Translations under genes and position numbers: made by a program
Shown here: positions 42,537 to 52,500 of the stretch, in pieces
How the letters are laid out: each line of letters begins with the position of its first letter
Numbering within the stretch: the stretch's first letter is position 1
Notes under the pieces: model-generated
What the model was told of the DNA's origin: nothing
Seen by the model: the letters and a program-made list of their open reading frames with translations, nothing else
The model's database searches: none
NCBI RefSeq assembly: GCF_025506355.1
Contig: NZ_JANZYP010000041.1
Location: forward strand, 24,199-88,198
Direction of reading: 5' to 3'
Source: Sphaerisporangium corydalis
GTDB lineage: Bacteria; Actinomycetota; Actinomycetes; Streptosporangiales; Streptosporangiaceae
Length of the DNA stretch: 64,000 nucleotides

Positions 42537-43328
42537 ATGACCGACCGGCGAATCGACACGACACGGCCGTCCCCCGCGCGCATGTACGACTACATGCTCG
42601 GTGGAAAGAACCACTTCGCAGTGGACGTGGAAGCCGCCCAGCGCGTACTGGAGGTGGCGCCGGAATCACGGCTGCTGACAGTGGTCAACCGGCAATTCTT
42701 GGAGCGCGCCACCCGGTACGCGGCCGGTCTCGGCATCCGCCAGTTCCTGGACATCGGGTCGGGCCTGCCCACACAACAGAACGTCCATCAGGTCGCTCAG
42801 GCCGAATTACCTAATGCGCGCACGGTGTACGTCGACAACGACCCCAGCGTGCTCGCGCTCGCCGAGGCTCTGATCGTCAACGATCCGGACACCGGCTACG
42901 TCGAGGGGGACCTGATGACCCCCTTGGAGATCGTTGACCACCCTACGACTCAACGCCTGATCGACTTCTCCCAGCCGGTCGCGGTGGTTCTGTTGGCCGT
43001 CCTGCACTTCGTCCCTCCTGGCAACGACCCGTATGGCATCGTCAGGGACCTGATGGAGCAGGTACCGTCCGGCTCCCTGCTGGTGTTGTCACACGCGACC
43101 ACTGACCGGATCAACCCCGAAGTATGGAAGCGGATCCAGGAGAACAACAAGAACCTGGCGGTCCCACTGAACTTCCGGCCCGGCGACGACATCGCGAAGT
43201 TCTTCGACGGGCTGGACCTCGTAGCCCCCGGCTTCACCTTCATCGAGCAATGGGCGCCTGGGGAAACCCTCCCGCTCGACACCACGCACCCGCTGAAACT
43301 CCGCTGCGGCGTCGCTATGAAGCCCTAG
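42537..43328 (+). CDS. SAM-dependent methyltransferase, PF04672 (DUF574) type
   Basis: The 263-residue protein starts at ATG 42537 after CAGGTGAC. It has the actinomycete-specific pattern PSPARMYDYMLGGKNHFAVD, the SAM-binding FLDIGSGLPTQQNVHQVAQ, VYVDNDPSVLALAEAL and AVLLAVLHFVPPGNDPYGIV. Actinomycete genomes carry many copies, often near XRE regulators; the substrate is unknown. Confidence 0.88.
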   Translation: MTDRRIDTTRPSPARMYDYMLGGKNHFAVDVEAAQRVLEVAPESRLLTVVNRQFLERATRYAAGLGIRQFLDIGSGLPTQQNVHQVAQAELPNARTVYVDNDPSVLALAEALIVNDPDTGYVEGDLMTPLEIVDHPTTQRLIDFSQPVAVVLLAVLHFVPPGNDPYGIVRDLMEQVPSGSLLVLSHATTDRINPEVWKRIQENNKNLAVPLNFRPGDDIAKFFDGLDLVAPGFTFIEQWAPGETLPLDTTHPLKLRCGVAMKP

Positions 43329-43341
43329 ATCGGTGGCCCGG

Positions 43342-44055
43342 TCATAGGTGCTCCGCCAGGATGCGGTCAAGGTGATAGTCCAGGGTGCGTCGCACGTCCG
43401 CCCGGGTGCGGCGCCGGTGGAGCAGGTCGAGCCCGAGCCCGGTCACGCCGCCGACGAGCAGGTCCGCCTCCCGGGCCGCGTCGATCGAGGGCCGGGCGCC
43501 GGCCGCCGTGATCAGGGCGGCGACCAAGTCCTCCAGCGGGCCGCCCTCGTGCAGAAAGACCGCCGCGAGCGCAGGATCCGTAAGGCTCCGCGCGTAGTAC
43601 GCGGACATCACCAGCAGGCTCGTGCGTCGCTGGTCGTCGAGCGGAAGCAGTTCCTCGAGGGTGGCACGCAGCAGCACTCGCGGGTCGGACGCGTCACGCA
43701 GCGCCGCGATCCGCTCCCGGGCCCCGCGTTCGTTCTCCCGGTGCAACATCTGCAAGGCGGTGACCAGCAGGTGGTGCTTGTTGGTGAAGTGGTACTGCAC
43801 CACCCGCGGGGACACGTCCGCCTCGGCGGCGATCTCCCGGATGGTGGCCATCTGGAGGCCGCGCCCGGCGGCGATCCGCCAGACCGCCTCGGCGATCTGG
43901 CGCTGGCGACCGGCCGGCTCCGGCACGGCGGGCGCCGGGATCGGCGGGTTTCTGCGGGACCGGTACGCCCGGGCCTGGCAGGCGCGGGAGCAGTAGACCG
44001 GGCGGCGGCCGCGCGTGGACGGCCGCACAGGGTCACGGCAGACTCGGCACTTCAT
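43342..44055 (-). CDS. TetR-family regulator with N-terminal zinc ribbon
   Basis: The 237-residue protein starts at ATG 44055 (GTG 44067 also possible). Residues 1-30 hold MKCRVCRDPVRPSTRGRRPV then YCSRACQARAY, a four-Cys zinc ribbon of the kind found in plasmid and transposase regulators. The TetR helix-turn-helix follows (MATIREIAAEADVSPRVVQY, HFTNKHHLLVTALQM). The C-terminal ligand domain is typical in length. It is divergent from a small membrane gene that it probably represses. Confidence 0.85.
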   Translation of the reverse strand: MKCRVCRDPVRPSTRGRRPVYCSRACQARAYRSRRNPPIPAPAVPEPAGRQRQIAEAVWRIAAGRGLQMATIREIAAEADVSPRVVQYHFTNKHHLLVTALQMLHRENERGARERIAALRDASDPRVLLRATLEELLPLDDQRRTSLLVMSAYYARSLTDPALAAVFLHEGGPLEDLVAALITAAGARPSIDAAREADLLVGGVTGLGLDLLHRRRTRADVRRTLDYHLDRILAEHL

Positions 44056-44086
44056 TTCGTCACGCACATACGCAGCCTACTGGCAT

Positions 44087-44104
44087 CAATAGCGTGATGT
44101 ATTG
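44087..44104. promoter_or_regulatory. Possible TetR operator
   Basis: CAATA-n8-TATTG lies between the divergent TetR and small membrane genes. The arms are only 5 bp, so support is modest. Confidence 0.35.
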
Positions 44105-44176
44105 GCCATTAAGACCTTGTTCTGAGGGGTCTCGGGTGGTGTCGTTGATACGTTCGTATCTCGACGGGAGTGAATC

Positions 44177-44416
44177 ATGAACGAAGCCTGGTATCGGCTG
44201 GCGATGCTTCTCACGCTCATCGCGGGCGTCTGGGAGGGCCCGATCGCGATCATTTTCCGGGTGTTCACGGACAAGGCCCCGAACGCGCTGGTGGCGGCCA
44301 ACTACCTGCCCGCCCCGTGGTGCTACGTCGTCGCCGTCGCGGCGGCGGCTGTCGCGTTCGCGGTGATCGCGGTCCTGGACACCCGGCACAAGAGGGCGTT
44401 GTCCGCCGCCGGCTGA
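44177..44416 (+). CDS. Small two-helix membrane protein
   Basis: The 79-residue product has GGGAG before the ATG and two membrane segments (YRLAMLLTLIAGVWEGPIAI and WCYVVAVAAAAVAFAVIAVL). The divergent zinc-ribbon TetR gene is the likely regulator. Its 3' end overlaps the converging Lnt-like gene by 94 bp, unusual enough to question where one of the two really ends. Confidence 0.65.
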   Translation: MNEAWYRLAMLLTLIAGVWEGPIAIIFRVFTDKAPNALVAANYLPAPWCYVVAVAAAAVAFAVIAVLDTRHKRALSAAG

Positions 44417-45735
44417 TCCGACGACGGCTCCGCGTTCGGGCTCACCGAGCCGGAGGATCTCGTCCGGGCCGCCGCACCGAGCGCGAGCAGCAGCAACCCT
44501 GCCGAGGCCCATGCCGCCCAGTCACCCAGGGCGGTGTAGAGGGTGGCCGAGCCCGTCCGGGGCAGGGTGGCCGTGACCGTGGCCATACCCGTCATGTCGC
44601 TGCGGCGCTCGGTCAAGATCCGGCCGCGGTCGTCGCTGACCGTCAGCAGTCCCTCGCGCGCGGCACGGGCCACCGCCAGGCCGTTCTCCACGCCACGCAC
44701 CACCGCCATGCGGCTGTGCAGCCACCCGTCCTCGTCGAAGTCCCAGGCCGGCGCGAGCAGGGCGGCGGTGCCGGCCTTGCCGTACTCCCGGACCAGGCCG
44801 GGGAAGTCCAGGTCCTTGCAGATGATGAGGCCGAGCCGATTGCCGTCGAGGAAGGCCAGGCCGGTGCCGGGCCGGAACCCGCGCTCCACTCCGGGGATCA
44901 TGTGGTGCTTGTCGTAGCGCACGCCGGAGGGATAACTCACCGCGCTGTTGGTCTCCATGGCGATCCCCGCGACCACCTCCGCGCCCGGGCGGGCGAACGG
45001 CAGATCGGCGGTCTCGAACACCTTCTCGGGCAGCACCACGATCTCCGCACCGCGGTCCACCGCGGTGTCCACGGCCTCGCCGTACCGGCGGACGAGATCC
45101 CCGGAGCCGTCCGTCGCGACCAGTGCGACCTTCCGTCCTCCGGTGTCCGCGGGCATCGCGAGCCGCACGAAACCGTGGGCGAGCGTGAGCGTGACCAGCA
45201 CACCCGAGACCACCGCCGCACGTGGCCGCAGGACCGCGATGGAGGCGGGCACGAACAGCAGGAGGAAGGTGATGCCCCAGACCCCGGTGACCGAGGCGGT
45301 CTGCAGCACGGGCAGGAAGTCGGCCTGCGTGTACGCCAGGCTCCACCAGGCCCCGTGCGGGCCGGCGAGGTTCATGATGTACTCGGTGGTGACCCAGACG
45401 GCCGGTACGGCCGCCGCCGCCAGCAGCCCCCGGCCGCGCTCTAGCAGGACGCGGAAGAGCAGCACGCCCGAGCCGTAGCAGAGCGCGGGACCGGCGATGA
45501 GGGCGGCGGCCAGCGCGGGTGGCATCTCCAGGGGTCCGGTGAAGTACGGCCACATCTGCGCCTGGCCGGCGAGCCAGACGAGCGTCCCGGCGGCGAAGGC
45601 CGTGCCCCTGCCCGCCTGGCGAGCCAGGAACAGGACGGGTAGCGGCGCGAGCCAGGTGAGCCACCAGACGGGGTGGAGACCGGTGCCGAAGTGCGTCAGG
45701 ACGGCGGAGGAGAGGACGAGGAGGAAGCGTTTCAT
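44323..45735 (-). CDS. Apolipoprotein N-acyltransferase-like membrane nitrilase
   Basis: The 470-residue protein has an N-terminal membrane domain of six or so helices, then a nitrilase domain with the Glu-Lys-Cys triad: Glu in VVLPEKVFE, Lys in VRYDKHHMIPG, Cys in LGLIICKDLDFPG. A final membrane helix (WAAWASAGLLLLALGAA) follows, as in Lnt, which N-acylates lipoproteins. The 45 residues beyond it are low-complexity and lie antisense to the small membrane gene. It is shorter than typical Lnt and may act on another acyl acceptor. Confidence 0.8.
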   Translation of the reverse strand: MKRFLLVLSSAVLTHFGTGLHPVWWLTWLAPLPVLFLARQAGRGTAFAAGTLVWLAGQAQMWPYFTGPLEMPPALAAALIAGPALCYGSGVLLFRVLLERGRGLLAAAAVPAVWVTTEYIMNLAGPHGAWWSLAYTQADFLPVLQTASVTGVWGITFLLLFVPASIAVLRPRAAVVSGVLVTLTLAHGFVRLAMPADTGGRKVALVATDGSGDLVRRYGEAVDTAVDRGAEIVVLPEKVFETADLPFARPGAEVVAGIAMETNSAVSYPSGVRYDKHHMIPGVERGFRPGTGLAFLDGNRLGLIICKDLDFPGLVREYGKAGTAALLAPAWDFDEDGWLHSRMAVVRGVENGLAVARAAREGLLTVSDDRGRILTERRSDMTGMATVTATLPRTGSATLYTALGDWAAWASAGLLLLALGAAARTRSSGSVSPNAEPSSDQPAADNALLCRVSRTAITANATAAAATATT

Positions 45736-45771
45736 GCCGCTGATCGTGCTGTCCCGCACCCCGCGGGCGCG

Positions 45772-46458
45772 TCACTCGCGGGTGGGATCTCCGGTGTCAC
45801 TCCCGCCGGGGACCACCAGCCCCGACTCGTAGGCGAGCACCACGGCCTGGACCCGGTCACGCAGGCCCAGCTTGGTGAGCATGCGGCTGACGTGCGTCTT
45901 GACCGTGTGCTCCGTGACCACGAGCGCGGCGGCGATCTCCGCGTTCGACAGGCCGTGCGCGACCAGCGTCAGCGTCTCGCGCTCGCGTTCGGTCAGCGCG
46001 CCCAGCCTGGCGGTCAGCCGGGGGGCGACGCCGTGGGCGGGTCTGCGCACCAGGTCCTCGAGCAGCCTCCGGGTCGCCGCCGGGGCCAGCAGGGCCTCAC
46101 CCGAGGCGATGGTACGCACGGCATGGGCCAGCTCGTCGCGCCTGATGTCCTTCAGCAGGAAGCCGCTCGCTCCCGCCCGGACCGCGTCGTAGACGTACTC
46201 GTCGAGATCGAACATGGTCAGCACGAGTACCTTGGCGGCGGTGGTGGCGCAGATCTCCCTGGTCGCCTCGATGCCGTTCATGCCCGGCATGCGCACGTCC
46301 ATCAGGACCACGTCCGGCTGGAGCCGCCTGGCCGCGGCGATCGCCTCCTCGCCGTCGGCGGCCTCACCGACCACCTCCATGTCCGGCTGCGCCCCCAGGA
46401 TCAGCCCGAATCCCGCGCGGAAGAGATCTTGGTCGTCGGCGATGAGCACCCGTAACAT
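45772..46458 (-). CDS. NarL/LuxR-type response regulator
   Basis: The 228-residue protein has a receiver domain with the acidic pocket (LIADDQDLFRAGF), phospho-Asp in VVLMDVRMPGMNG and Lys in GFLLKDIRRDEL. A LuxR helix-turn-helix follows (LTERERETLTLVAHGLSNAE, IAAALVVTEHTVKTHVSRML). It starts 5 bp after the histidine-kinase stop, so the two form an operon. Confidence 0.92.
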   Translation of the reverse strand: MLRVLIADDQDLFRAGFGLILGAQPDMEVVGEAADGEEAIAAARRLQPDVVLMDVRMPGMNGIEATREICATTAAKVLVLTMFDLDEYVYDAVRAGASGFLLKDIRRDELAHAVRTIASGEALLAPAATRRLLEDLVRRPAHGVAPRLTARLGALTERERETLTLVAHGLSNAEIAAALVVTEHTVKTHVSRMLTKLGLRDRVQAVVLAYESGLVVPGGSDTGDPTRE

Positions 46459-46463
46459 GCGGG

Positions 46464-47579
46464 CTATTCAAGCGGAAATTCAGCTCTCACCACGAATCCC
46501 CCGTCCCGTCTCGTCTCGGCCGTGAGCGTCCCGCCGCATGCCGCCGCCCGTTCCCGCATCCCCGCCAGCCCGTACCCGCCGCCCTCGTTCCGCCCTCGCC
46601 CGTCGTCGGCGATCTCCACCGTCAGGCGCTCCCCCCAGGTGAGAGCGAGGCGTACGGCACGCGTACCGGCGTGCTTGCGCACGTTGGTGAGCGCCTCCTG
46701 GACGATGCGGTAGACGGCTGCCTCGACGCTTCCGGCGACCGGGCGCGGAGTGCCGGTGGTCGTGCTCACCACGTCGAGACCGCTGCGTTCGAGCAGCGCG
46801 GGGAGGTTGGCCAGACGCGGCTGGAACAGTGATTCGCCCTGGCGCCCGGCGGCGTGGCCGCACACCGGTCCGCCACCTTCGCCCGGGGTCCGCAGCGCGG
46901 TGAGCACCTCCCGCAGCTCGGTCAGCGCACCCCTTCCCGTGTCGGCGATCGCGTCGAAAGCTGCTTCGGCCCTGCCCGGGTCGCTGCGTACCACCACCGG
47001 CCCGGCTTCGGCCTGGACCACCATCAGCCCAACGGAATGGGTGATGATGTCGTGCATGTCGCGCGCGATCCGCGTGCGTTCCCCGGCCGCCGCCGCGATG
47101 TGCTCCTGCTCCTGCCGTCGCGCCCGCTCGGTCAGCTCGGCGGCTCGCGAGCGGCTCGCCCTGACGCTGGTGCCCAGCGCGTAGGCGGCCACGAAGGCGG
47201 TCCCCAGCAGCCGGTAGGTCTCGGCGTTCTCTCCCGGCAGCACCAGCGAGACTCCCACGGCCGCCACGATCGCCGGAATCGCCGCCAGTCTCTTCCACGT
47301 GGGACTCAGGTCGGCGATCGTGTAGACGGCCAGCAGCGGCCCGAAGGGCAGCAACGGCTTCTCCCATGTGACCAGCACCGACATGGCCGCCCCGACCACC
47401 ATCGCCACCGCCATCGGCGCCCGCCTGCGCCACGCCACCGGCACCGACGCCAGCAGTCCCAGCCCGATGATCCACCAGGGATTGGGATCGGGCAGAAGAA
47501 GCGGTGTCACCGTACCCAGGACCACGCCCACCGCAAGCGCCCCGTCGACGGCTCCGCCGGTCCGGCCCGCTGCGAACAT
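46464..47579 (-). CDS. NarL-type sensor histidine kinase
   Basis: The 371-residue kinase from ATG 47579 has an N-terminal block of membrane helices without a large external sensor, a HisKA_3 box with the phospho-acceptor in IARDMHDIITHSVGLMVVQA, and HATPase elements (EALTNVRKHAGTRAVRL, EIADDGRGRNEGGGYGLAGM). It is divergent from a DrrAB-type exporter, the usual sign that the pair controls that exporter. Confidence 0.9.
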   Translation of the reverse strand: MFAAGRTGGAVDGALAVGVVLGTVTPLLLPDPNPWWIIGLGLLASVPVAWRRRAPMAVAMVVGAAMSVLVTWEKPLLPFGPLLAVYTIADLSPTWKRLAAIPAIVAAVGVSLVLPGENAETYRLLGTAFVAAYALGTSVRASRSRAAELTERARRQEQEHIAAAAGERTRIARDMHDIITHSVGLMVVQAEAGPVVVRSDPGRAEAAFDAIADTGRGALTELREVLTALRTPGEGGGPVCGHAAGRQGESLFQPRLANLPALLERSGLDVVSTTTGTPRPVAGSVEAAVYRIVQEALTNVRKHAGTRAVRLALTWGERLTVEIADDGRGRNEGGGYGLAGMRERAAACGGTLTAETRRDGGFVVRAEFPLE

Positions 47580-47729
47580 GAGCCCATTATCCGCGGCTCT
47601 CCGCCCGCTGCCGTCACTCCCAAGAGTGATCATTCGACGGTGAAACCACGGTGAAGCCGTGGTGAAGCCGGCAAGGCGGACGCTCATCTCGGACGCCGGG
47701 AGGTACCCGGCGGAGAGAGGACACGCATC

Positions 47730-48698
47730 ATGGCGGACCTCAGTGCCGTCCGGGCCGACAGTCTGGTCAAGAGCTTCGGGGACTTCCGGGCCGTTGACGG
47801 GATCGACCTTCACGTACGGCAAGGCGAGATCTTCGGGGTCCTCGGCCCCAACGGAGCGGGGAAGACCACCATGCTCCGGATGCTCGCCACCCTGCTCCCC
47901 ATCGACGACGGCCATGCGGAGATCTTCGGCGTGGACGTCCGGCGGGAACCGCACCGCATCCGGCAGCTGGTGGGCGTCACCGGCCAGGACGTCTCAGTGG
48001 ACGAGGACCTGACCGGCCGGGAGAACCTGCGGCTGTTCGCCCGCCTGCAGGGCCTGACGAGCACCCGGGCCAAGAGCATCGCCGGTGACCTGCTCGAACG
48101 CTTCGACCTTCAGGAGGCGGCCGACCGTCCCTTGTCCCAGTTCAGTGGCGGCATGCGCCGCCGCCTCGACCTGGCGTCGAGCCTGATCACCCGCCCACCC
48201 CTGATCTTCTTGGACGAGCCCACGACCGGCCTCGACCCGAGAAGCCGCGGCCAGATGTGGACCACCATCCGAGAGCTGGTCACCGACGGTTCCACGATCC
48301 TCCTGACCACCCAATACCTCGACGAGGCCGATCAACTGGCCGACCGCATAGCCGTGATCGACCGAGGCCGGAAGGTCGCCGAGGACACCCCCGACGCCCT
48401 GAAGACCCAGGTCGGTGACTCGACCCTGCAGCTCAGGCTCGCGGACGGCTCCGACACCGCCCTGGCCGTGGACGTCGTACGCCGGCTGCTGGGCGAGGAC
48501 CCGGTCCTGACCCCGGAATCAGGGCGCATGAACGTGCCCCTCTCCGACCCCGACCGGGCCGCGGACGTCCTGATCGGCCTGCGGGAAGCAGGCCTCGGCA
48601 TCTCCTCGGTGAGCGTCGCCAAGCCGACGCTGGATGAGGTCTTCCTGACGCTGACCGGCCACGGCGCCGACGAACCCCAGATGGAGGCGGCCCGATGA
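47730..48698 (+). CDS. ABC transporter ATP-binding protein, DrrA family
   Basis: The 322-residue ATPase starts at ATG 47730 after GAGAGGA. It shows Walker A GPNGAGKTTMLRML, signature FSGGMRRRLDLASSL, Walker B PLIFLDEPTTGLD and the DrrA-type C-terminal domain (LGISSVSVAKPTLDEVFLTL). DrrA proteins energise export of hydrophobic drugs such as daunorubicin. It overlaps the permease gene by 4 bp and lies divergent from the two-component genes. Confidence 0.92.
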   Translation: MADLSAVRADSLVKSFGDFRAVDGIDLHVRQGEIFGVLGPNGAGKTTMLRMLATLLPIDDGHAEIFGVDVRREPHRIRQLVGVTGQDVSVDEDLTGRENLRLFARLQGLTSTRAKSIAGDLLERFDLQEAADRPLSQFSGGMRRRLDLASSLITRPPLIFLDEPTTGLDPRSRGQMWTTIRELVTDGSTILLTTQYLDEADQLADRIAVIDRGRKVAEDTPDALKTQVGDSTLQLRLADGSDTALAVDVVRRLLGEDPVLTPESGRMNVPLSDPDRAADVLIGLREAGLGISSVSVAKPTLDEVFLTLTGHGADEPQMEAAR

Positions 48699-49543
48699 CC
48701 GCGAGCACCCTGACCCCGGCCACCCGCACCCCCCAGCGCATCGACCCGTCCGCCGTGGTCGCCCGCACCACGTCCCGCAGCTCGTTGCAGGCGACCTGGG
48801 TCCAGATCCTGGCGATGGCATGGCGAGCCCTGAAGAAGATGCGCCGCAAGCCCGAGCAGTTCTTCGACGTCCTCATCCAGCCTTTGCTGTTCACGGCGAT
48901 GTTCGCGTTCATCTTCGGCGGTGCCATCTCCGGCAGTGTGTCGAACTACCTCCCGATACTGATTCCCGGCATCCTCGCCCAGACGGCCCTGACCGTCTGC
49001 ATGGCGACAGGCGTGCAGCTGCGCGAAGACATGGACAAGGGGGTCTTCGATCGCTTCAAGTCCCTGCCGATCGCGAGGATCGCTCCCCTGGCAGGACCGA
49101 TGATCGCCGACCTGCTCCGTTACGGCATCGCGTCGGTGCTGACGCTCCTCACCGGCCTGCTCATCGGGTACCGCCCCGGCGGTGGCGTGGTCGGATGCGT
49201 CGCCGGCGTCGCGCTCACCGTGATCGCGGGCTGGTCGCTGGCGTGGATCTTCACCTGGCTGGGCACGATGGCGCGTTCGGCGCAGAGTGTCCAGGGGATC
49301 TCAATGATGATCATGTTCCCGCTCACCTTCCTGTCCAACGCCTTCGTCCCCGCCCAGACGCTGCCCGGCTGGCTGGAGGCGTTCGTGAAGGTCAACCCGG
49401 TGTCGCACGTCGTCTCCGCGGTGCGCGACCTGTTCAACGACGGGGCCGTGACGGCCGAGGTCGGCTGGGCGGTCATCGGCTGTGCGGCCGTCGTCGCGAT
49501 CTTCGCCCCCCTGGCGGTCCGCTCGTACTCCGGCAAGATGTAG
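48695..49543 (+). CDS. ABC transporter permease, DrrB family
   Basis: The 282-residue ABC-2 permease has six membrane segments (QPLLFTAMFAFIFGGAISGS, LPILIPGILAQTALTVCMAT, VALTVIAGWSLAWIF) and the conserved LPIARIAPLAGPMIAD and FLSNAFVPAQTLPGWLEAF regions. Its ATG overlaps the ATPase stop. It forms the membrane half of the exporter. The stop faces that of a SARP-type gene 6 bp away. Confidence 0.9.
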   Translation: MTASTLTPATRTPQRIDPSAVVARTTSRSSLQATWVQILAMAWRALKKMRRKPEQFFDVLIQPLLFTAMFAFIFGGAISGSVSNYLPILIPGILAQTALTVCMATGVQLREDMDKGVFDRFKSLPIARIAPLAGPMIADLLRYGIASVLTLLTGLLIGYRPGGGVVGCVAGVALTVIAGWSLAWIFTWLGTMARSAQSVQGISMMIMFPLTFLSNAFVPAQTLPGWLEAFVKVNPVSHVVSAVRDLFNDGAVTAEVGWAVIGCAAVVAIFAPLAVRSYSGKM

Positions 49544-49549
49544 ATGCTG

Positions 49550-52500
49550 TCAGACCATCCGCTCCAGCACGGCGCGCGCCTCGGCCAGCAGGTCGGGGCC
49601 GCGCCGTTCGCCGTATCCGGCCGTGATCCGGGAGATGGCGCCGGGGGCGATCCGTTCGGCGTGCGCGGACAGCACCGACCACTGCATCGTCGGGGTGAAC
49701 CGGTTGTAGGCGAACCGGTCGGCGAGTACGAGCAGCCGCACCGCCTCCTCGACCGGCAGCGCCTCCTTCAGCAGGCTCCAGATACCCAGCCCGGCGAGCA
49801 CCATCCCCATGACCGGGTAGTCCCTGAAACCGTGGTCCGGGTCGAAGATGACCATGATCTCGGTCCGCATCGCCTCCAGGAGGTCCGCGCCGTCGTCGCC
49901 CTCGCCGTACTGCGCGAACGCCGAGAGGGCGATGACCTCGCCCAGGATGGCCCTCGGTGGGAAATCGTCCGTCACGCCCGGGACGCGCAGGTTCCTGAGC
50001 GCCTTGGCGGTCTCGCGGTGCCGCCGCAGTCCCTCGGCGATGTCGCCGTCGGCGATGGCCAGCTCCGCTCTGCCGGCGGTGACCGAGAGGACCCCGTCGT
50101 AGGTGCCCTGGCGGGTGAACGCCTCCAGGTCGTCGAGCATCCGTGCGGCCTCGTCGCGGCGGCCCTCGGCGAGCGCCGTCATGGCGAGGACGGCGCGGAT
50201 CTGGACGACGTCGTCCATCGCCCCGAGGCGTTCGAGCGCCGGGAGGGCCTCGGTGGCATGCATGGAGGCCGACGCGGAGTCACCGAGTTGCGCGTACAGG
50301 CCGACCAGCTGGGTGTGCAGCACCGCCCGGTGCCACAGACCACCGTCATCGCCAACGAGTTCGAGGGCGGCTCTGGCCGCTTCGATCGCGCCGGCCGGGT
50401 CGCCGACGTTCTCCCGGCGGTGGCTCAGCCAGTGCAGCGCGATCCGGCGGAGCAACGGGTCCGGATCGGTGGCCAGCTCGTCCAGGCCGCACTCGGGATC
50501 CGACGTCGTGGTGAGCAGCGCGATCACCAGCGCCCGGACGGCCGGGTTCGCCGAGTCGGCGCCCAGCACGGTCAGCAGCCGCGCCAGTGTCCGGGTCTCT
50601 TCGCCGGCGACGATGGTGGCGCTGAACAGCGCGATGCTCAGGGCCAGCCGGGTCCGGTCCAGAAGCCGTGGCGGAGGCGCCCAGCCGCTCAGCGCGGCGG
50701 CGACGGCCGGGGTGAGGGTGATGCTCCGCGTGTGCTCCCCGCAGATCATCCAGTAACCGCCCAGAGCGGAGAACAGCCCCACGGCCGCTTCCGGGTCAGG
50801 GTCGGCGAGAGCCTCACGCAGGATGTCGGCGAGGTTCGTCTCCTCGGAACGCAGCCGGTCCATCGCGTCGACCTGCTCCCGCGAGTACAGCCGGCCGCCG
50901 TGCCGGACGGCGTGACCGACGGCCCACGCGCGTACGGCGGTCCGCGCGTCGGCGGTCTCGCCGGCCGAGTCCAGCCGCACCCGGCCGAATTCGCGCACCG
51001 TCTCGAGCATGCGGTACCGGACGCCGGCGGCTGTTTCCACGACCGTGAGCAGGGATTGCTCCACGAGGTCCGCGATATCACCGAGGGAGTCACCGCCGAG
51101 CACCTCCTCCGCCGCGTCGAGGGTGAAGCCGTCCGGGAAGGCCGACAGGCGGCGGAGGGCCCGGCGTTCCCGCTCGCCCAGAAGGTTCCAGGACCAGTCG
51201 ATCACCGCAAGCAGCGTCTGGTGCCGGAAAGGGGCGCTACGGTCGCCGCCGCGCAGCAGCGAGAACCTGTCCTCCAGCCGTCGGGCGATCTCGGCCGGTG
51301 ACATCACCCTGACCTTGGCGGCGGCCAGCTCGATCGCGAGCGGCAGGCCGTCCAGGCGGGCCACGACGGCGCGCACGTCACCCTCGTCGAGGTGCACACC
51401 TGGCCGGGCCCCGGTCGCGCGGTCGCGGAACAGCTCGGCGGCGTCACCGGTTCCCAGCTGGGGCAGCGCATAGACGCGTTCGGCGGCGATCGCCAGCGGC
51501 GAGCGGGTCGTGGTGAGGACGCACAGCTCCCGTGTGGTCGCGGTCAGATAGGCGACCAGGTCGGCGACCGCGTCCACCAGATGCTCGCAGTTGTCGAGTA
51601 CCAGCAGCGTAGGGGCCATATCGAGCTGCTGGGCGATTCGGGCCCTGACGTCGGCGCTCTGCTGCGGGGTGAGCGTCCGCCGTCCGGTCACCGAGTCGCG
51701 GACCCCGAGCGCCGACCCGAGCTCGCCGACCAGGTTCTCGGGCGCGGTCACGCCGACCAGCTCGACGAAGTGCACCACAGGCTGCGAGGCCTCACGGGCG
51801 ACGGCATGGGCGAGCCGGGTCTTGCCGAGCCCGCCCGGGCCGAGGATCGAGACGAGCCGGGAGGTGGCGAGCAGTGCCCGCACCCGCCGGAGATCGTCGT
51901 CGCGGCCGAGCAGCGGGGTCGTGTCGAACCGCACGCCGGCACGCACCGGGCTGTCGAGCGCCAGCAGCTCACGATGGACCCGCCGCAGCTCCGGGCCGAC
52001 GTCGGCGCCGACCCGGTTGCGAAGGTCCGACCGGTAGCGCTCGAATCGGTCCAGCGCGGCGCCCGTTCCGCGTACGGCCGCCTCGCTGTGCAGGAGGTCG
52101 GCGAGCAGCCCTTCGTCCCCGGCGTGGACGCGTGCGGCCTCCTCGAGCTCGGGCAGGGCGAGGCCATGGTCGCCGCTCTGGCTCCGGGCCCGGGCCAGCA
52201 CGACCCGCACATGCGCCAGGTCGCGTTCCGCGCGCCGGCGCACCTCGGCCAGCGGGCCGCCACCCTCGGGCGGCAGAGCCCTGATGCCCAGCGCGAGCGC
52301 CTCCTGCGCCGCCGCGCCCGCCGCGGCCGGATTCTCGACGAGCAGCGCCCCCGCGCGGCCCGTCAGACCGTGCAGCCGACCGGCGTCGACCCGGTCGGGC
52401 GGAACCTCCAGACGGTAGCCGCCCCCTTCCGTCACCAGCGACGCGGGCCCCACGATCGACCTGGTCCGGGACACCAGGACCTGCAGCGCCTTCGCCGGAT

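Noticed and set aside
49544..51301. Long open frame opposite the second SARP-type gene
   Set aside because: Composition-driven shadow; the minus-strand protein has the full BTAD/NB-ARC architecture.
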